A stretch of 64,000 nucleotides of DNA, taken from Fibrobacterota bacterium. Lineage in GTDB: Bacteria > Fibrobacterota > Chitinivibrionia > Chitinivibrionales > Chitinispirillaceae. The position numbers and the translations under genes are program-made. Below are positions 62,153 through 64,000 of the stretch, piece after piece. Numbering within the stretch: the first letter of the stretch is position 1; each line of letters opens with the position of its first letter. A model generated the notes under the pieces. It was not told where the DNA came from. It searched no databases and saw only the letters and a program-made list of their open reading frames with translations. The DNA is taken from positions 1 through 64,000 of the forward strand of contig JAEZKC010000059.1 in the NCBI GenBank assembly GCA_023436205.1, given 5' to 3'.

Positions 62153-62938
62153 TTATCTGCGCTGCTGATTAACAAAGTGAATGAAACGTGCAGCCAGCCA
62201 TCGTGGGGCGGCTTTTGCCGCTAATGCACCAAGCTGGTTCATGATTCCGGGTATGATAACTCTCTGGCCTGAAATGTACCCTTTGTAGCCTGCCTCAGCT
62301 ACAGCGCTTGTGCTCATCATCCTCATGATTCCGCTTTTTAGAAGCCTTGTGTTGTCTATATCGCCGGCGGAATAGAATTCTGATCTGGTCGGTCCTGGGC
62401 ATAGAACAGATACTTTAACCCCCTCCTCTTTCAGCTCTTCATGCAGCGCTTCGGAAAAGGAGAGTACAAAAGCTTTGCTTGCGTAGTAAACTGCCATGAG
62501 TGGACCCGGTTGAAAAGCTGCGGTTGAGGCCACATTGAGAATTCCGCCTCGTGACTTCAGGATATCACCAATGAAAAGCCGGGTAAGCGTTACCAGCGAA
62601 TTTATGTTAAGGTGCATCATTCTGCTCTCTGCCGGGGCACTTATTTTTGTGAATTCACCGTAAATTCCCACCCCGGCATTGTTAACCAGCGTATGGATGG
62701 TAATACTATTACCTTTAACAGCATTAAACAGTTGTTCGGGACCGCTGTCATCTGAAAGGTCGCAGGGAACAGTCAAAATTTCTACTTGATAGTCCGTTTT
62801 GATTGTAGTTGCAGCATTGTCAAGGTGTTCCTGTTTTCGTGAAGAAAGGACAAGAGAGTATCCTCTGGAAGCGAATGCTCTGGCCAATTCCAGACCGATT
62901 CCCTTTGAGCCCCCTGTAATTAATATAAATTGAGGCAT
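62153..62938 (-). CDS. SDR-family oxidoreductase (DltE-like)
   Basis: A 261-residue NAD(P)-dependent short-chain dehydrogenase. The cofactor site is TGGSKGIG at 8-15; NNAG is at 86-89. The catalytic residues are Ser138 (NVAST), Tyr151 and Lys155 (YYASK). The C-terminal part is typical of the SDR group sometimes called DltE or YqjQ, which have no settled substrate. The stop lies two bases from the GH16 stop on the other strand. The 90-bp upstream region is shared with the divergent metalloprotease-like gene. Confidence 0.87.
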   Translation of the reverse strand: MPQFILITGGSKGIGLELARAFASRGYSLVLSSRKQEHLDNAATTIKTDYQVEILTVPCDLSDDSGPEQLFNAVKGNSITIHTLVNNAGVGIYGEFTKISAPAESRMMHLNINSLVTLTRLFIGDILKSRGGILNVASTAAFQPGPLMAVYYASKAFVLSFSEALHEELKEEGVKVSVLCPGPTRSEFYSAGDIDNTRLLKSGIMRMMSTSAVAEAGYKGYISGQRVIIPGIMNQLGALAAKAAPRWLAARFIHFVNQQRR

Positions 62939-63028
62939 TGAAAGTCCTTTTGAAAGTGAACCCTTGCATGATAGTTGTAGTAAATCGTACTATTATAGTA
63001 TCCAAATCTTATACCGGTTTCAGGGCAA

Positions 63029-63643
63029 ATGGAAATGATCCACTCATTTAACTATCACCGAAAAACTTCGCCGGGTGTAAAAAGGGGAAAGGTTCAGAAA
63101 ACCAATCGCATGGCAGAAACGTCCAGTTACTGGAACACTGCTCAGTCTGCTCCTGTAGTAGATCGGGCACCGCCCGGGAAAGGTTTTCGCCATTTTCTCA
63201 CCCCAAGAGACATTTGTTCTTTTGTGGGAATTCTTCCCGCGTGGGAGCATATTTCACAAGATTTACAGGCGGTTTTACTTGCTCCTGGCGAAACTGGTGT
63301 GGATGGATGGTACACTAGTTCGGTTGTTGCCATAGTTGCATGGGAGGAGGACTGCTGGCGCACGGTGCCTTCCGACTATTATCACCTTCACAAAGACCTT
63401 CTTGACAGATTGGGAGTATCCTGCAGTAAACAGGGTAATGAATATCTCTGTCAGTTTTTTCCGGCTTCAATACGTGCTTTTCAGCTCCTTCATGTTTTCC
63501 TTCATGAGTTGGGTCATCATTATGATAGAATGACGACCCGCAGCAAGATTGAGTCCTCCAGAGGCGAGATGTTTGCAGAGAATTACGCTACCAGGTACAG
63601 TGATCTGATTTGGAATCGCTACCTAGATGTCTTCAAGCTGTGA
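63029..63643 (+). CDS. Small HExxH metalloprotease-like protein
   Basis: A 204-residue protein without a signal peptide. The zinc motif is HVFLHELGHHYDRMTTRSK near residues 157-175 (HELGH), followed by RGEMFAENYAT, whose Glu may be the third ligand. The rest (LTPRDICSFVGILPAWEHIS) has no known domain. Similar short proteins with 'LLHELGHH.DRM.TRS' occur in many bacteria and are uncharacterised. The start is uncertain, because the site upstream of 63029 is weak and internal ATGs at 63035 and 63110 exist. Confidence 0.6.
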   Translation: MEMIHSFNYHRKTSPGVKRGKVQKTNRMAETSSYWNTAQSAPVVDRAPPGKGFRHFLTPRDICSFVGILPAWEHISQDLQAVLLAPGETGVDGWYTSSVVAIVAWEEDCWRTVPSDYYHLHKDLLDRLGVSCSKQGNEYLCQFFPASIRAFQLLHVFLHELGHHYDRMTTRSKIESSRGEMFAENYATRYSDLIWNRYLDVFKL

Positions 63644-63695
63644 CAACATTTCTGCTCCTGAAAATATTCTGACAGCTCGGAGCGTATATGGGTTT

Positions 63696-63728
63696 CCTCA
63701 GGAGCTCTAATGGAGCGGGGTCCTGAGG
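63696..63728. terminator. Hairpin between the metalloprotease-like gene and the lipocalin
   Basis: cctcagga (63696-63703) and tcctgagg (63721-63728) form an 8-bp stem enclosing a second 4-bp stem (gctc/gagc). It lies 53 bp past one stop and 38 bp before the next start. A T run is lacking, so it could be a terminator or part of the lipocalin leader. Confidence 0.45.
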
Positions 63729-63765
63729 TAAATAATGCTCCAGTCTTGCGAAACGGGAGGATTCG

Positions 63766-64000
63766 ATGCAGAAAATCATCAGGGGGAGAGGTTCCCTCCT
63801 GACCGTATTGTTACTTATGGCACTTAATGCCGGTGTGGTTTCCGCCAATGTGGATGTGGTCAAGGACGTGAACCTTGAATCATATGCCGGCACCTGGTAC
63901 GAGATTGCCCGCATTCCCAATAAGCTTCAGAAGGGAATGGTCGATGTTACGTCAACCTTTAAACCTCTTGGAAAAGGGGATTATTCACTTATCACCAAGG
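63766..64000 (+). CDS. Lipocalin (Blc-like), 3' end outside the window
   Basis: The ATG at 63766 follows cgggagg and begins a signal peptide (LLTVLLLMALNAGVVSA). About 78 residues are visible before the window ends. The lipocalin signature is YAGTWYEIARIPNKLQKG near residues 42-60, followed by TSTFKPLGKGDYSL, as in bacterial Blc-type outer-membrane lipocalins. These bind lipids and are often linked to envelope stress. There is no lipobox Cys, so it is probably soluble in the periplasm. The frame is open to the last base. Confidence 0.85.
   Translation, partial: MQKIIRGRGSLLTVLLLMALNAGVVSANVDVVKDVNLESYAGTWYEIARIPNKLQKGMVDVTSTFKPLGKGDYSLITK

Overview
The window looks like chromosomal DNA of a Gram-negative bacterium of the Fibrobacterota, most likely the Chitinispirillia branch. 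The evidence is two fibro-slime domain proteins and a TIGR02147-family regulator (both families best known from Fibrobacter relatives), several secreted proteins ending in a type IX secretion (T9SS)-like tail, and a mitochondrial-like 'spd'-type elongation factor G. No tRNA, rRNA, CRISPR array, transposase or prophage was found. Assignments rest on reading motifs, not on database searches.

Layout. 1-7.3 kb: aldo/keto reductase, periplasmic FKBP isomerase, then a minus-strand block of a Rep/UvrD helicase, elongation factor P and its arginine rhamnosyltransferase EarP. That block is flanked by two inverted copies of a ~92-bp intergenic repeat, followed by an orphan phage-baseplate (gp25)-like gene. 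7.4-13.5 kb: secreted surface proteins, namely a VIT-like protein, an internally deleted fibro-slime remnant, an intact fibro-slime protein and a frameshifted one. 13.7-28 kb: mostly housekeeping genes on the plus strand: alanine aminotransferase, LysM/M23 endopeptidase, bifunctional nuclease, TPR/LpoA-like lipid-side protein, ftsX with a degenerate EnvC-like partner, then the overlapping holB-ricT-metG-recJ chain and argH.

28-34.5 kb: an accessory cluster with a TIGR02147 regulator, a large lipoprotein, a second VIT-like secreted protein and a frameshifted HEAT/M23 protein. 34.6-40.6 kb: DUF2023, SulP transporter, SRPBCC protein, PAS/zinc protein, M48 lipoprotein protease, a secreted unknown, and a P-loop ATPase forming an operon with the EF-G gene. 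43-48.3 kb: glycosyltransferase, FapA-like (DUF342) protein, tandem-STAS protein, and a YqjD/YqjE/DUF3618 membrane-stress-type trio.

48.4-64 kb: two secreted unknowns, single-chain FGAM synthase (purL), a STAS protein, an ExbB-ExbD-ExbD-TonB energy-transduction operon, a beta-helix protein with a cyclic-nucleotide-binding regulator, a lipoprotein, a C39-like peptidase, a GH16 glucanase with accessory domains, an SDR oxidoreductase, a small metalloprotease and the start of a lipocalin that runs off the window.

Themes. Cell-envelope biology dominates: three M23-family proteins, FtsX/EnvC-like, LpoA-like, Ton system and lipoproteins, together with T9SS-type surface cargo. The translation-related set (Arg32-type EF-P plus EarP, and spd-type EF-G) is the most informative evolutionary signal. 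Two genes carry single-base frameshifts at homopolymer runs, so either recent decay or sequencing error must be considered.
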